A stretch of 46,366 bases of DNA, taken from contig URJJ01000020.1 in NCBI GenBank assembly GCA_900548185.1, positions 1 through 46,366 on the forward strand, read 5' to 3'. Shown here one piece after another: positions 15,180 to 24,350 of this stretch. Position numbers and translations under genes: made by a program. The first letter of the stretch is position 1; each line of letters opens with the position of its first letter. Origin of the DNA: an uncultured Opitutales bacterium. Lineage in GTDB: Bacteria > Verrucomicrobiota > Verrucomicrobiia > Opitutales > Intestinicryptomonadaceae. The notes under the pieces were generated by a model that was given only the letters and a program-made list of their open reading frames with translations, was not told the DNA's origin and searched no databases.

Positions 15180-16334
15180 CTATGTGTGCTTTGAAACGAG
15201 GCGGTAAAAGTCTTCAAAAAGCGGGTCGGCGTCGTTCGGGCCGGGGGCCGCCTCCGGGTGGTACTGCACCGAGAACACGGGGAGGTCCCTGTGGCGCAGG
15301 CCTTCGACAGTCCCGTCATTCAGGTTGATTTCGGTGACTATGCCGCCCGCCTTTTCGACGGCCGCAGCGTCGGAGGCGAAGCCGTGGTTCTGGGAGGTGA
15401 TGGAAACCTTTCCGGTCTCCAGGTTCTTGACGGGCTGGTTGCCGCCGCGATGCCCGAACTTGAGCTTGAAGGTTTGCGCCCCGATGGCATGGGTTATCAT
15501 CTGGTGGCCCAGGCATATGCCGAAAGTCGGGTAGCGGCGTATGAGGCTTGCCACGCACTCGTGGGCGTAGCCGACCGCCGCAGGGTCGCCGGGACCGTTT
15601 GAGAGGAATACGCACTGCGGGCCGAACTCGATTATTTCCTCCGCCTTGGCAAAGGCCGGGAAAATGGTCACGTCAAAGCCGTGGAATGCGAGCTTTTTAA
15701 AGATTGAGCGCTTTGCCCCGTAGTCTATGGCGGCACACCTGAATTTCGGGGTTTTGGGGTTGAAATTGTAGAGCGTGGTGCCCTTCACCGTGAAGGGGGC
15801 AGTGTCGATGCCGAGCTCGTCGAAGTGGTGCGGCGCCTTGCAGGTGACTTCCCTCACGTAGTCCGCGCCGACGATGCTGACGCAGGAGCGCGCCTTGGCG
15901 ACGGCCTCCTCGTCGGAAATGCCCTGCGTGGAAAGGCAGGCTTTCATGGCGCCTGCGGAGCGCAGCTTCTTGGTTATCGCGCGCGTGTCCACGCCGCTTA
16001 TTCCGGGGACGTCGTTTTCGTGGAGGTACTGGTCCAGAGTTTTTTCGCTGCGCCAGCTACTGCTCACGGGGCTGAGGTTTTTTACGACAAATCCGGCCAC
16101 TTTCACGCCGGCCGACTCCTCGTCCCGGGCATTCACCCCGTAGTTGCCGATTTCGACAGCGGTCATCGTGACAATCTGGCCGAAGTAGGAGGGGTCGGTG
16201 AGGACTTCCTGATAGCCTGTCATCGAGGTGTTGAAAACAGCTTCGCCGCAAACGGTCTTGTTTGCGCCAAAAGCGAAGCCTCTGAAGACGCTTCCGTCTT
16301 CAAGCGCCAAAACTGCTGTCTTTTTTCTGCTCAT
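15180..16334 (-). CDS. carA: carbamoyl-phosphate synthase small subunit
   Basis: Glutaminase subunit that releases ammonia for carbamoyl phosphate in arginine and pyrimidine synthesis. 384 residues. The N-terminal domain shows FNTSMTGYQEVLTDPSY and the conserved GVDTRAITKKLR; the C-terminal class I amidotransferase domain has PTFGICLGHQMI (nucleophile Cys), GGNQPV, SQNHGFA and SVQYHPEA (His and Glu of the triad). carB is not in the window; the gene is transcribed alone, with a terminator downstream and the PEP-CTERM gene's terminator upstream. No PyrR- or ArgR-like site was recognised in its leader. Confidence 0.97.
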   Translation of the reverse strand: MSRKKTAVLALEDGSVFRGFAFGANKTVCGEAVFNTSMTGYQEVLTDPSYFGQIVTMTAVEIGNYGVNARDEESAGVKVAGFVVKNLSPVSSSWRSEKTLDQYLHENDVPGISGVDTRAITKKLRSAGAMKACLSTQGISDEEAVAKARSCVSIVGADYVREVTCKAPHHFDELGIDTAPFTVKGTTLYNFNPKTPKFRCAAIDYGAKRSIFKKLAFHGFDVTIFPAFAKAEEIIEFGPQCVFLSNGPGDPAAVGYAHECVASLIRRYPTFGICLGHQMITHAIGAQTFKLKFGHRGGNQPVKNLETGKVSITSQNHGFASDAAAVEKAGGIVTEINLNDGTVEGLRHRDLPVFSVQYHPEAAPGPNDADPLFEDFYRLVSKHT

Positions 16335-16498
16335 TTAAAATCCGCTCAATAAAGGCCGCTTTGAAAGCTCTTTTCAAGCTTTTATTGAAAAAATCGCCCC
16401 CGCCTGCAATGCCGCGCGCTGGGGCTCCCGGCCGCAGGGCGCTTGCGCCCGATTCCGGGCGGGGGAGGGGCTTTGCGCCTCCGGCCCCCGTGCGCTGC

Positions 16499-16531
16499 AA
16501 AAAAAATCCCCGGAGCCCTGCGGCCCCGGGG
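16499..16531 (-). terminator. intrinsic terminator of the PEP-CTERM gene
   Basis: On the minus strand CCCCGG (16531-16526) pairs with CCGGGG (16513-16508), followed by ATTTTTTTT (complement of 16499-16507). Confidence 0.8.
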
Positions 16532-16555
16532 GCTTCCCCGGCCATTGTCCGGCCC

Positions 16556-17422
16556 TCAGGCCCTTGGGCGCCTTGCCCTGCGGGCCGCCGCAGCAGCGGC
16601 GAGCGCGGCGAGCGTGAAGAATGGGACGGTTTCAGCCGGTTCGGGAATGGACACGGTCGTCAGGCCGAGCGTCCACGAGCCGTCCGGATTCTGGAAGACG
16701 TTTCCGTCTGAACCGTTGATTCCATTCCATGCAAGCGCGAAATCGGCAAAGTCGCTACCGTTTGCGATGTGGAAGACGTCCTCTCCGAACATGATTTCGA
16801 TGGGGCTGTTTGAAAAGTCCAATGTGAAGCGGCCGGAGAAGTCCTGGCCTTCGGCAGGGGATATTCCAACCCCGTTTCCGCTTATCGAAATATTGGAATT
16901 TCCCGGAAATCCGGCCATGGTAGAGACGCATCCGGACGAGACCGTTCCGGTTTCAGGGGTTTCAAACGAAATCGAAAATGCGTCCGCGCTGAAAGACGAA
17001 ATGGCTTCGAGGATGTTGAACCCTTCGGAAAAATCCGCCTGCGACGACATTATTAGCGCCGCCCCCTTCAGCAGCTTGCCGTCGAGGTATGTGTCGGAAA
17101 CCGGATTCAGCGAGAAAGAGAGGATGTTTCCGTCTGCGGTGTAGGAGAGGCTCCCCGTCATGTCCAGGGCGGAGAACCCGGCTTCGGGCACGCTTATGGA
17201 CGCCGACAAAACGGCGCTTTCAAACGAGGCGTCGGCCCCTGCCGGAATTTCGATGTCGGCGAGCGAAAGGTTGAAAGAGGCGTTCTGGCCGATTCTTAGC
17301 GATGATGGCATGTCCTCCTGGAGGTATGTGAATTCCTTTTGCACGCTTATGTCTGTTGCGAACATGGGGAGGGCCGAAAACATTAGGGCGGCCGCCGAAA
17401 GGATTTTAAGATGAGTTTTCAT
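16556..17422 (-). CDS. secreted PEP-CTERM-tailed protein of unknown function
   Basis: 288 residues. Signal peptide at the N-terminus (hydrophobic core about 7-20, cleavage near MFATD). The middle is a Ser/Asp/Gly-rich, low-cysteine beta-type region with no recognised domain. The C-terminus has the tripartite PEP-CTERM pattern: SIPEPAETVP, a hydrophobic segment FFTLAALAAAAAA and a basic end RRARRPRA, which is read by an exosortase for outer-surface sorting. The exosortase gene is not in the window. Single-gene unit with its own terminator. Confidence 0.85.
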   Translation of the reverse strand: MKTHLKILSAAALMFSALPMFATDISVQKEFTYLQEDMPSSLRIGQNASFNLSLADIEIPAGADASFESAVLSASISVPEAGFSALDMTGSLSYTADGNILSFSLNPVSDTYLDGKLLKGAALIMSSQADFSEGFNILEAISSFSADAFSISFETPETGTVSSGCVSTMAGFPGNSNISISGNGVGISPAEGQDFSGRFTLDFSNSPIEIMFGEDVFHIANGSDFADFALAWNGINGSDGNVFQNPDGSWTLGLTTVSIPEPAETVPFFTLAALAAAAAARRARRPRA

Positions 17423-17764
17423 TGTGTTTAGCGTGTTTTAAGGTGTTTTTTTTTGAGGTTTGCGCCTTCCGGCGGCGGACGAGGGATTGCGAGTATGAAA
17501 AACCGCATTGTATTTATGTTGTGGTAAATACAGTTTTTGAGGCCGAAGTTCAATCAAAAATTTCGTCAAACTTCCCGGGGAGGGGATATGCATTGATTTT
17601 TTTTGGGCGCGTTTTTGCGTGTCAAATTCCCCGCATCCTGCCCCCGGATGCTAAGTCTTTTGCGCGGGGATACGATATAAAACAGATATGCGGCCCGGGG
17701 CTTCCCGGTTTGCGGCCTTCCGGCCGAATCCGCGCCCAATTACGAATATCAAAAAGGATTTAAA
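17423..17764. other. divergent intergenic region
   Basis: 342 bp between the PEP-CTERM gene (minus) and a membrane protein gene (plus). It should hold promoters for both, but no -35/-10 pair stands out. GTATTTATGTTGTGGTAAATAC (17509-17530) is an imperfect inverted repeat in front of the minus-strand gene. Confidence 0.4.
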
Positions 17765-18538
17765 ATGAAAATGTGGCTAGTGGCCTCGGCAGTGTCTTTA
17801 ATGCTGTTTATCGCATCGTCTTTCTTTTGCTGGATGGGGTTTTTCTCTTCCAGCGTCCCCGTGACGCCCCTTGCGCAGGATTCCCAAAAGCTGTGGAAAA
17901 TAGGCGCCCGCATTGCGGGAACATTCTGTTCGCTGACGGCATTCATAAGCTTTTTCATAGGAGTTTATCTGCCGGAGGGCGCGTATTTCGCCTCCCTTGT
18001 AATGATGCTGGCCTTCTCGGCGGGATTTACGTATTACGCCTCATGGCGCATCTATCTGAAAAACAACCCCGACAATCCCGAAAACGCCCCGTCGCGCCGC
18101 GCCAGGTCGGTATCGACGCTATTCCGCGCGCTGTGCGCTGTGGCGATTCTTGCGGGGCTTTTGTGGATATGGATTGCGGGGTCGTTTTCGGAGGAGCCCG
18201 TGAGGGCGGCAGGCGGGCATTCCGCCCTTATGGCATTTGGAATTTTGGGCGTTTTCAGCGTCGTATTGTTTGCGGTGGTTGAAATATTCGCAGGCAAGCT
18301 TCCGAGGGCCGAGGCCCCGTCGGTTTTCAAGGGGGCTATAATAGACTTCGGATTTGCAATGGGGGCCGCAGGGGCGCTTTTTACCGCCGCCCTAAATTAT
18401 GCCGCCATCGCCTCGTCCTCCGATTCGGGCGCCTTCAAGGTGGATTCCGAAGTCTGGCTCTTTTCGATATTTGCCGCGTTCATCTCGGCCTGGGCGGTCC
18501 TTCTTGTTATGAAGACCCTCGCCTATGTGAAAAGGTAG
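17765..18538 (+). CDS. multi-pass membrane protein of unknown function
   Basis: 257 residues, family not recognised. Hydrophobic segments lie near residues 5-30, 48-66, 75-94, 118-140, 156-176, 192-214 and 225-250, so about six or seven membrane spans; the loops between are short. The ATG at 17765 follows AAGGATTTAAA, a reasonable ribosome site. It stands alone, ended by a terminator at 18608-18640. The next gene on the strand (19033) also encodes a membrane protein but is unrelated in sequence. Confidence 0.75.
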   Translation: MKMWLVASAVSLMLFIASSFFCWMGFFSSSVPVTPLAQDSQKLWKIGARIAGTFCSLTAFISFFIGVYLPEGAYFASLVMMLAFSAGFTYYASWRIYLKNNPDNPENAPSRRARSVSTLFRALCAVAILAGLLWIWIAGSFSEEPVRAAGGHSALMAFGILGVFSVVLFAVVEIFAGKLPRAEAPSVFKGAIIDFGFAMGAAGALFTAALNYAAIASSSDSGAFKVDSEVWLFSIFAAFISAWAVLLVMKTLAYVKR

Positions 18539-19032
18539 CGTCTCGGAGCGTCTGGGGGGATGAGGCGGCTTGTGTTTCTTGCGGATGCCGCCCGCAGCAG
18601 CTTGCGCGCCCGCCCGCTTAAAAAGGCGGGCTTTTTTATTCCATAGGGCGGCCACGGTGGGCAAGGCTTGCGGCGCATCCGTGTTGCCATTTTAGCGCGT
18701 CCGGCGGCGGAATTAAACCCGGCTTAAGAAGCGGCGCGTGCATGCTTTTTAAAAACGCCTGAAAGCCTGGGCATGGGGTTTTTATTGTACGGCCGCGTAT
18801 GGGGAGGGCGGAAGCATCTTCAATCCCCGTTTCATTTGCAGTGAGGGGCCGCGCGGAAAATTTGCAGGCCTTAACCCAAAAGCGAAATTGCCGGCAAATG
18901 CTTTAAGCACCCTGCAATTCCCGCCATATTCCGCACTTTTTTCTTCACGATTCTCCCCTTCGGGGTGCCGACGGGCGGCGGCATGCTTTTTATGTTCGCA
19001 ATCGCGCTGCGCTGCGCTTTCATATTTTGAAA
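18539..19032. other. intergenic region between two membrane protein genes
   Basis: 494 bp with the terminator at 18608-18640 and otherwise no gene or clear promoter seen. Confidence 0.45.
18608..18640 (+). terminator. intrinsic terminator
   Basis: GCCCGCC (18608-18614) pairs with GGCGGGC (18625-18631), followed by TTTTTTATT. Confidence 0.85.
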
Positions 19033-19893
19033 ATGGCTCTCCAGGCATACCTTTCCCTGATTTTTGCGGCTTTCGGCGCGCTCGCTTTCTTCGCCCCCCG
19101 CAACGCATATGTGGGCTTCCGCTCCCCGGCGTCGCTTGCGGGCGACGCCGTCTGGCGCAGGACAAACCGCGCGGCGGGCGGATTTGCCGCAGCGTCCTCC
19201 TGCGTCCTTTTCATATTGAGCGCGCGCGGGATTTCCATGGGCGCGTTCGTGGCGGCAATGGGCGTTTGCGCGGCGCTTTCGTGCGCGGTTGCAAGGCGCG
19301 TTTCCCTGTCGCCATCCGCCTCCGCAGGCGCGGAGAAAGCTGCGGGAAAGGCCGCGCCGAAGAAGGCCCGAAAAGGCCCGAAGCGCGGCGGCGGGCTGGT
19401 GTTCGGCGGCCCGAGGAGGACGTCCGTATTTTTCTGCGCCTTCTGCGGGTTTTTGATTGCGGTCTCGTATGCGTGGGCGCTCCGGACGGGGGAGTTCTTC
19501 CCGGCCGATATCTTTCTCGCTTCCGACCCGGACGGAGGGGCCGCCTTTTCTGTGGGGCGCGGGGCGTATATGGCGGCGGTGTCCTACATATTCTGGGGCG
19601 TTATGGCCATGTGTGCCGCAGTCATGATTTTCAGGGCGAACTTTGCAAGGGCGGGCGCCTCGGCCGCTCCGCCTCCGGCTGTTTCAAAATCGGACGTGAT
19701 GTTTGCCTGCGCTTCCTCTGCGGCGCTTGTGATTTCCGGCGGCAACTATGCTGTTTTGGCTTTCAACACCGCCCCCGGCCTTTCGGCTGACGTCCTGTTT
19801 TCGCTCGCCGTCCCGCCCGCGGGCGCTGCCGCCGTGTGGGCTGCGCTTTTTATGAGGGATGCCATGCTGCGCAGAAACTCGCATGGGGCCTAG
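19033..19893 (+). CDS. membrane protein, SdpI-like N-terminus
   Basis: 286 residues. The first third has two hydrophobic segments around a loop APRNAYVGFRSPASLAGDAV followed by WRRTNRAAGGF, which resembles the NxxxGxRTPxTL...W...NR motif of SdpI-family immunity/membrane proteins. A basic Lys/Ala/Gly linker (about 98-130) follows, then four more hydrophobic segments of unknown relation. The ATG at 19033 is chosen; a TTG two codons upstream is also in frame. The SdpI link is weak and rests on one motif; no SdpC-like toxin gene is near. Convergent with rnhB. Confidence 0.65.
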   Translation: MALQAYLSLIFAAFGALAFFAPRNAYVGFRSPASLAGDAVWRRTNRAAGGFAAASSCVLFILSARGISMGAFVAAMGVCAALSCAVARRVSLSPSASAGAEKAAGKAAPKKARKGPKRGGGLVFGGPRRTSVFFCAFCGFLIAVSYAWALRTGEFFPADIFLASDPDGGAAFSVGRGAYMAAVSYIFWGVMAMCAAVMIFRANFARAGASAAPPPAVSKSDVMFACASSAALVISGGNYAVLAFNTAPGLSADVLFSLAVPPAGAAAVWAALFMRDAMLRRNSHGA

Positions 19894-20184
19894 AAACGTC
19901 CCTGCCCGGAGGGGCCTTTGACGCCGGGAGGCGTGGAGCGCGGTTTTTTAATGAAACTTGCAGGGCTTTACGGAACCATGGGAAATTGCGTTATCCGATT
20001 TCTCCGCTCCTTCAAGGCTCCATAATCTATGCCAACCCCGGTTTTTTTTACGCCGGTATGCGGCCGGGGCTTTGCCGCAGTTTTCTCAATTTTACCGCCT
20101 CTTTTCAGACTGCCGGGCAGTCCCGGCGGCTCCCGGGGCGCGGTGGTGCTTCCCTTGGGGGCGACCGCATTTTGGCAAATGGCC

Positions 20185-20928
20185 TTAGAAAAGCTCCCCC
20201 TGGCTCGCCTGGGCTTCGGGTTCGGCCCTGAGGTTTTTTAGAAAGCTCGGGCGGTGGACCGGGCAGGCGCCGCATACCAGCAGGGCCTGCATGTGTGCGG
20301 GGGTTCCGTAGCCCTTGTGGACTTCAAACCCATAGCGCGGATGGACTGCCGCAAGGTCTTCCATCAGGCGGTCGCGCGTCACTTTTGCCACGATTGACGC
20401 CGCAGCTATCGCCAGGCTTTTTGCGTCGCCCTTTACCACCGCCGTGTGCCGGTAGGGGAAGCCCCTGAGCTTAACCCCGTCAATCAGGACTTCCGAGCGC
20501 GAGAGGTCTGCGCCGCCTTCGCCGAACAGGGTGGCGGGCGCAGAGGACGGGGCGAGGGCGAGGTTCAGGCGCGAATTCACGGCGTCGAGCGCGCGCCTCA
20601 TCGCAAGCCTTGTGGCGCCCACTATGTTGAGGGCCTCTATCTCCTCCACTCCGGCCTGGGCCGCCTCGAAGTCGATGACGCCGTTTTTTTTAAGCAGGCA
20701 CAGCTTTTCAAACAGCTCCGACCTCACGCGCGCGTCCAGCTTTTTTGAGTCGTCCAGCCGCTCGATGGAGGCGAGCAGCGCATCGTCTGCGTACAGCCTG
20801 TCGGAGACGGCGACGGCGGCCGCCACAACGGGGCCTGCGAGCGCGCCGCGGCCGGCCTCGTCCACCCCCGTGAGGAACCTCTTGAGGCGTATGTACGGGG
20901 CGTCGAACGCGGCCAGGGGGCCGGTCAT
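20185..20928 (-). CDS. rnhB: ribonuclease HII
   Basis: Cuts RNA in RNA-DNA hybrids, including single ribonucleotides in DNA. 247 residues from ATG 20928. Catalytic motifs: GVDEAGRGALAGPVVAAAV (Asp23, Glu24), DDSKKLDAR, the later acidic strand SEVLIDGVKL, and KGDAKSLAIAAASIVAKVTRD. The reading frame continues upstream but only as an overlap with rnhC; the start overlaps the rnhC stop by four bases (ATGA), so the two are translationally coupled. The C-terminus has a short extension. Confidence 0.96.
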   Translation of the reverse strand: MTGPLAAFDAPYIRLKRFLTGVDEAGRGALAGPVVAAAVAVSDRLYADDALLASIERLDDSKKLDARVRSELFEKLCLLKKNGVIDFEAAQAGVEEIEALNIVGATRLAMRRALDAVNSRLNLALAPSSAPATLFGEGGADLSRSEVLIDGVKLRGFPYRHTAVVKGDAKSLAIAAASIVAKVTRDRLMEDLAAVHPRYGFEVHKGYGTPAHMQALLVCGACPVHRPSFLKNLRAEPEAQASQGELF

Positions 20929-21887
20929 TTGGCCCCCGCCTCCTTCAGGGCCTCCGCCGCTGTCTTGAAGTGCAGCTTTGCGAAGTTTTGCAGGGCGTCG
21001 GGGCCGAATTTCCTGATAATTGCCACGGCCTGCTGGCGCGTCTTTGCGCTCGCGCCCTTCTGAAGCTCTTCGCCGAATTCCTTTGAGAGCTTCTGCATGG
21101 CGAATATGTACGTTGCCCTGGCTATTATGGAGGCTGCGGCCACCACTGGGTCGGACTCCGCCTTGGTCTGCATCTTGAGGTTGAAATTTTCCGCCTTGAG
21201 CTGGCGCTGCACGAGCGGCTGCTTCGTGAACTGGTCCAGCATTCCCCACGGCACGCTCCTTTCGGCGAGGGCGCTTTCTATGGCCTTTGCGTGCATCCAT
21301 GCGAGGAGCCTGTTCAGGTTGCCGAAGCGCCGGTAGAGGTCGTTATACTTTGCCATGCCCGCGTAGGTCACCTTGACCACGACGCCCTTCGTGTCGCGCA
21401 CCTTCTTTGCCATCGCCATGGCGGCCTTGTCGCTGGACACCTTTTTGGACTCCTTGAGCCCCTCGTCCTGCCATTTTCGCACCGCGTCGCCGTCGGCTAT
21501 GACGCAGGCGGAGACGAGCGGGCCGAACAGGTCGCCCTTGCCGCTTTCGTCTATGCCGGCGTGGGCCTCAAACCATTCGGGGTGCATGGCCTCGTCGTAC
21601 CCGAACTCGGCCGCCCCCAGAATTTCCGGCTCCAGCACGAATGTCACGAAGTCCTCGGTGCCCTTGCCCTGGACGACGAGCTTGCCGGACTTGTAGGCGA
21701 CCACGTTTACGTCGCGGCTCTTGTAGGCGAAGGCCGAGTAGTCGACATTGTACGGGGCCCACAGGTGGGAGTCCAGCCACGCGTCGAGGCGCTCCATCTG
21801 CTCGGGCGTAACCGCGTGGGTGTAGAGGGTCTTCTTTTTGGGGCCGAGCTCGGCAGCCAGATCCCCGTATGTCTTTGGCTTTTTCAT
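20925..21887 (-). CDS. rnhC: ribonuclease HIII
   Basis: Removes RNA from RNA-DNA hybrids. 320 residues from ATG 21887; the N-terminal 80 residues are the substrate-binding TBP-like domain that separates HIII from HII, with the PYNVDYSAFAYKSRDVNVVAYKSGKLVVQGKG stretch split here as PYNVDYSAFAYKSRDV and KLVVQGKGTEDFV. The catalytic domain has GIDESGKGDLFGPLVS (111-126), LKESKKVSSDK and QTKAESDPVVAAASIIARA. The HIII-type glutamate pattern DEsGKGD is clear. Followed by rnhB with a four-base overlap; a terminator of the upstream gene overlaps its leader. Confidence 0.96.
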   Translation of the reverse strand: MKKPKTYGDLAAELGPKKKTLYTHAVTPEQMERLDAWLDSHLWAPYNVDYSAFAYKSRDVNVVAYKSGKLVVQGKGTEDFVTFVLEPEILGAAEFGYDEAMHPEWFEAHAGIDESGKGDLFGPLVSACVIADGDAVRKWQDEGLKESKKVSSDKAAMAMAKKVRDTKGVVVKVTYAGMAKYNDLYRRFGNLNRLLAWMHAKAIESALAERSVPWGMLDQFTKQPLVQRQLKAENFNLKMQTKAESDPVVAAASIIARATYIFAMQKLSKEFGEELQKGASAKTRQQAVAIIRKFGPDALQNFAKLHFKTAAEALKEAGAK

Positions 21888-21915
21888 GCTGGAAAATTTG
21901 GGCGCTTCCCGTCCT

Positions 21916-21955
21916 AAAAAAAGAAAACGCGCATCCGCCATCCTGCACATGCGCG
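21916..21955 (-). terminator. intrinsic terminator before rnhC
   Basis: On the minus strand CGCGCAT (21955-21949) pairs with ATGCGCG (21934-21928), followed by T-rich DNA (complement of 21916-21927). It ends the transcript of the 21985-22698 gene just before the rnhC start. Confidence 0.75.
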
Positions 21956-21984
21956 CCCCTTCTTCAACACAATTCGCCGGGATT

Positions 21985-22698
21985 CTACCAGGACGCCTCG
22001 TAGAGGGTGTTGTGGGCCCGCTTCATCTCGCCCACCGTTATCCATATTGCCATGCTCTCGCTGTTGGTGGGGGATATGGCGACTTCCCCCGTCTTAGGGT
22101 TGAAGCCGAGGACGAGGAAGCCGGCGGACCTGCCGCGCGCGCTGTCCCTCTGCTTGTAGAGGTTTTTTGAAAGCGACTTCTTCCACGCGTCCATGTCCCC
22201 GCCCGTGCGGGACATGGTGCGGTTTGCGACGAACATCTGCATGTTGGTGTTGTTGTACGAATCCCAGTAAAGCGGAATGCCGGACTGTATGCGCTGGCGT
22301 ATGTTTGTTTCCGTCAGGGCGACGGGGCGCAGGCGCGCGCCGGTCTTTGCAAGGTGGGCGTTTATTTCGGAAATGGCGTCAGTTGAGGAGAGGTTCCTGC
22401 CCTTGGCCTTCTCCCACGCCTCGTCCAGGTCTATCCACGGCAGCAGGTATGAAATGTAGCAGTCGAGGAAGGCGGGCATTCCGGCAGTGTCGGCCAGAAG
22501 CGGGGCGGGCGGGATGGAGCCCACCATTATGTCGCCGTTTGAGCGCGTCCTCACCTTTTCCTTGAGGGCGGCCCTGTCGAGCTTCAGCTCGGCCCGCGTT
22601 TTCGGCTTTTCCTGTCCGCCTTTGTTCTGGGCGGAAACCGGGGCGGAAACCGCGAAAACAGCCGCGGCCGCCAGCATTGCAGAAACTATCCTCACCAT
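21985..22698 (-). CDS. secreted protein, possible papain-like fold remnant
   Basis: 237 residues with a signal peptide (hydrophobic core about 5-20, APVSAQ cleavage). The mature protein has no certain family. The pattern IPLYWDSYN, then a later GFLVLGFNPKTGEVAISPTNSE and WITVGEMKRA recalls the layout of C39-like/papain-like peptidases (GY..., WxTxEE...), but the catalytic Cys and His cannot be assigned, so it would be inactive or another fold. ATG 22698 is preceded by AAGGAG at 9 bases. Divergent from RNase Y, with a terminator downstream. Confidence 0.65.
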   Translation of the reverse strand: MVRIVSAMLAAAAVFAVSAPVSAQNKGGQEKPKTRAELKLDRAALKEKVRTRSNGDIMVGSIPPAPLLADTAGMPAFLDCYISYLLPWIDLDEAWEKAKGRNLSSTDAISEINAHLAKTGARLRPVALTETNIRQRIQSGIPLYWDSYNNTNMQMFVANRTMSRTGGDMDAWKKSLSKNLYKQRDSARGRSAGFLVLGFNPKTGEVAISPTNSESMAIWITVGEMKRAHNTLYEASW

Positions 22699-22826
22699 GC
22701 CTCCATACTCCTTCACGGTGCAATTAAAGCAAAGCCGAACCATCCGGTTCAAGAACTTTTTTCCTAAAAAACTTGCAAAGCACCCCCCTCCGGGTAGGAT
22801 TTGAAACTTAAAAACGGGGGGCCTTT

Positions 22827-24350
22827 TTGGACTACGAGATTTTCGACACCAACGCAATACTGCTCGGACTGCTGTCGGCGGTTCTTGCGGCGGAGTGCAT
22901 TATACTTTTTGTCAAGACCCAGACCATGCGCCACAAGCTCGACTCCTCTGTGGAAAACGTCGTAAAGGAGGAGCGAGCCAAGACCGAGAGCCGCCGCGCG
23001 GAGCTGGAGATAGAGCTCAAGGAGCGCGCCATGCGCCTCGAGCGCGAATACGAGGATTTGGCCGCCGAAATCCGGAGGGATAGGGCCGGGCTGGACGCCC
23101 GCATATCCAAGGCCGCCTACGACATCGAAACCGCCAGGCGGGCCTCGATGCAGGCGAGGGATGAGCGGGCCCGCTACGAGCGCCTCTCCGGGGAGTGCCG
23201 GAAGCTCGCCCGCGAGTACGCCGAAAAACTCGCCGCGTCATCCGGCCTGGACCCCGCGAAGGCAATGGAGGAGGCTCGCGCGGAGGCTGCCAGGCTTTGC
23301 GAGCGCGACCTGGAGCTGTACCGCTCGGAGCTTTTCAGGGATTCCGCCAGGGAAGTGGAGGCCGAGGCGCGCAGAGTCCTGATAGACGCGGTCCAGCGCG
23401 CGGCGCCCCGCCTGAATTCGGAGCTCAACACGTGCATAGTAAAGCTTCCGGGCGAGGCCATGAAGGGCAGGCTCATCGGCAAGGAGGGGCGCAACATCCG
23501 CTCGTTCGAGGCCGCCTCCGAAGTCACGCTTGTAATCGACGAGACTCCGGACTCGGTAATGATTTCCTCTTTCGACCCGGGCCGCCGCGCGGTGGCAAAA
23601 ATCGCGCTTGAGCGCCTGCTTTCGGACGGCAGGATAAACCCCGGCACCATAGAGTCCGCGCTCGCATCCGCCCGCAGCGAAATCGAGAAGGCCTGGATAG
23701 ACTACGGCCGGGCCGCCGCGGAACAGCTCAACGTCAGGGGGCTTCCGGCGGAAATACTTTCGGAACTCGGCAAGCTCAGGTTCCACCTTTCGCTGAACCA
23801 GAACACGCTTGAACACAGCATCGAGACTGCGAGGATAGCGTCGATACTCTCGGCGGAACTCGGCTGCGACCCGGCGATAGCAAAGCGCGCCGCGCTGCTG
23901 CACGACATCGGGAAGGCTTCCGAAAGCGAGCTTTCCCACGCCCGGGCGGGGGCCCAGTTGCTGCGCAGGTGCGGCGAAAACGACCTTGTCGTGCGCGCGG
24001 TGGAAGGGCACCACAACGAAATTTCCGGGGGGCTTTACGGGGCGATAGTCCAGATTGCCGACGCCATATCCTCCACGCGCATCGGGGCGCGGATGACCCC
24101 TTCCGACGGCTACTTCACCCGCATGAAGACCCTTGAAGGCACGGCGGCGTCATTCGACGGGGTGCTTTCGGCCTACGCCCTCCAGGCGGGGCGCGAACTG
24201 AGGGTGATTGTCGAGCCCGAGACTGTGGACGACGCCCAGGCGGCGAAGCTCGCCGCCATGATACGCGACAGCCTCTCCGAAAAGCTGGACAATTCGGTCC
24301 CCGTAAAGATTACGCTGATACGGGAGCGCAGGTTTGTGGAGACGCTCTGA
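22827..24350 (+). CDS. rny: ribonuclease Y
   Basis: Membrane-attached endoribonuclease that starts mRNA decay. 507 residues: an N-terminal membrane helix (about 11-29), a long charged coiled coil (35-185), a KH domain with GRLIGKEGRN (214-223), and an HD domain with LEHSIETARIASIL (H330) and LLHDIGKA (His359, Asp360), then EGHHNEI. The start is a TTG at 22827 with GGGGGG 6 bases upstream; the next internal ATG (residue 34) would delete the membrane anchor. The coiled coil is somewhat shorter and more degenerate than in Firmicutes RNase Y, but all domains are present. Confidence 0.95.
   Translation: MDYEIFDTNAILLGLLSAVLAAECIILFVKTQTMRHKLDSSVENVVKEERAKTESRRAELEIELKERAMRLEREYEDLAAEIRRDRAGLDARISKAAYDIETARRASMQARDERARYERLSGECRKLAREYAEKLAASSGLDPAKAMEEARAEAARLCERDLELYRSELFRDSAREVEAEARRVLIDAVQRAAPRLNSELNTCIVKLPGEAMKGRLIGKEGRNIRSFEAASEVTLVIDETPDSVMISSFDPGRRAVAKIALERLLSDGRINPGTIESALASARSEIEKAWIDYGRAAAEQLNVRGLPAEILSELGKLRFHLSLNQNTLEHSIETARIASILSAELGCDPAIAKRAALLHDIGKASESELSHARAGAQLLRRCGENDLVVRAVEGHHNEISGGLYGAIVQIADAISSTRIGARMTPSDGYFTRMKTLEGTAASFDGVLSAYALQAGRELRVIVEPETVDDAQAAKLAAMIRDSLSEKLDNSVPVKITLIRERRFVETL

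Noticed and set aside
18885..18900. TTGCCGGCAAA palindrome also present near 45880
   Set aside because: Flanking bases differ; a 10-12 base GC palindrome recurring twice in a GC-rich 46 kb is unremarkable.
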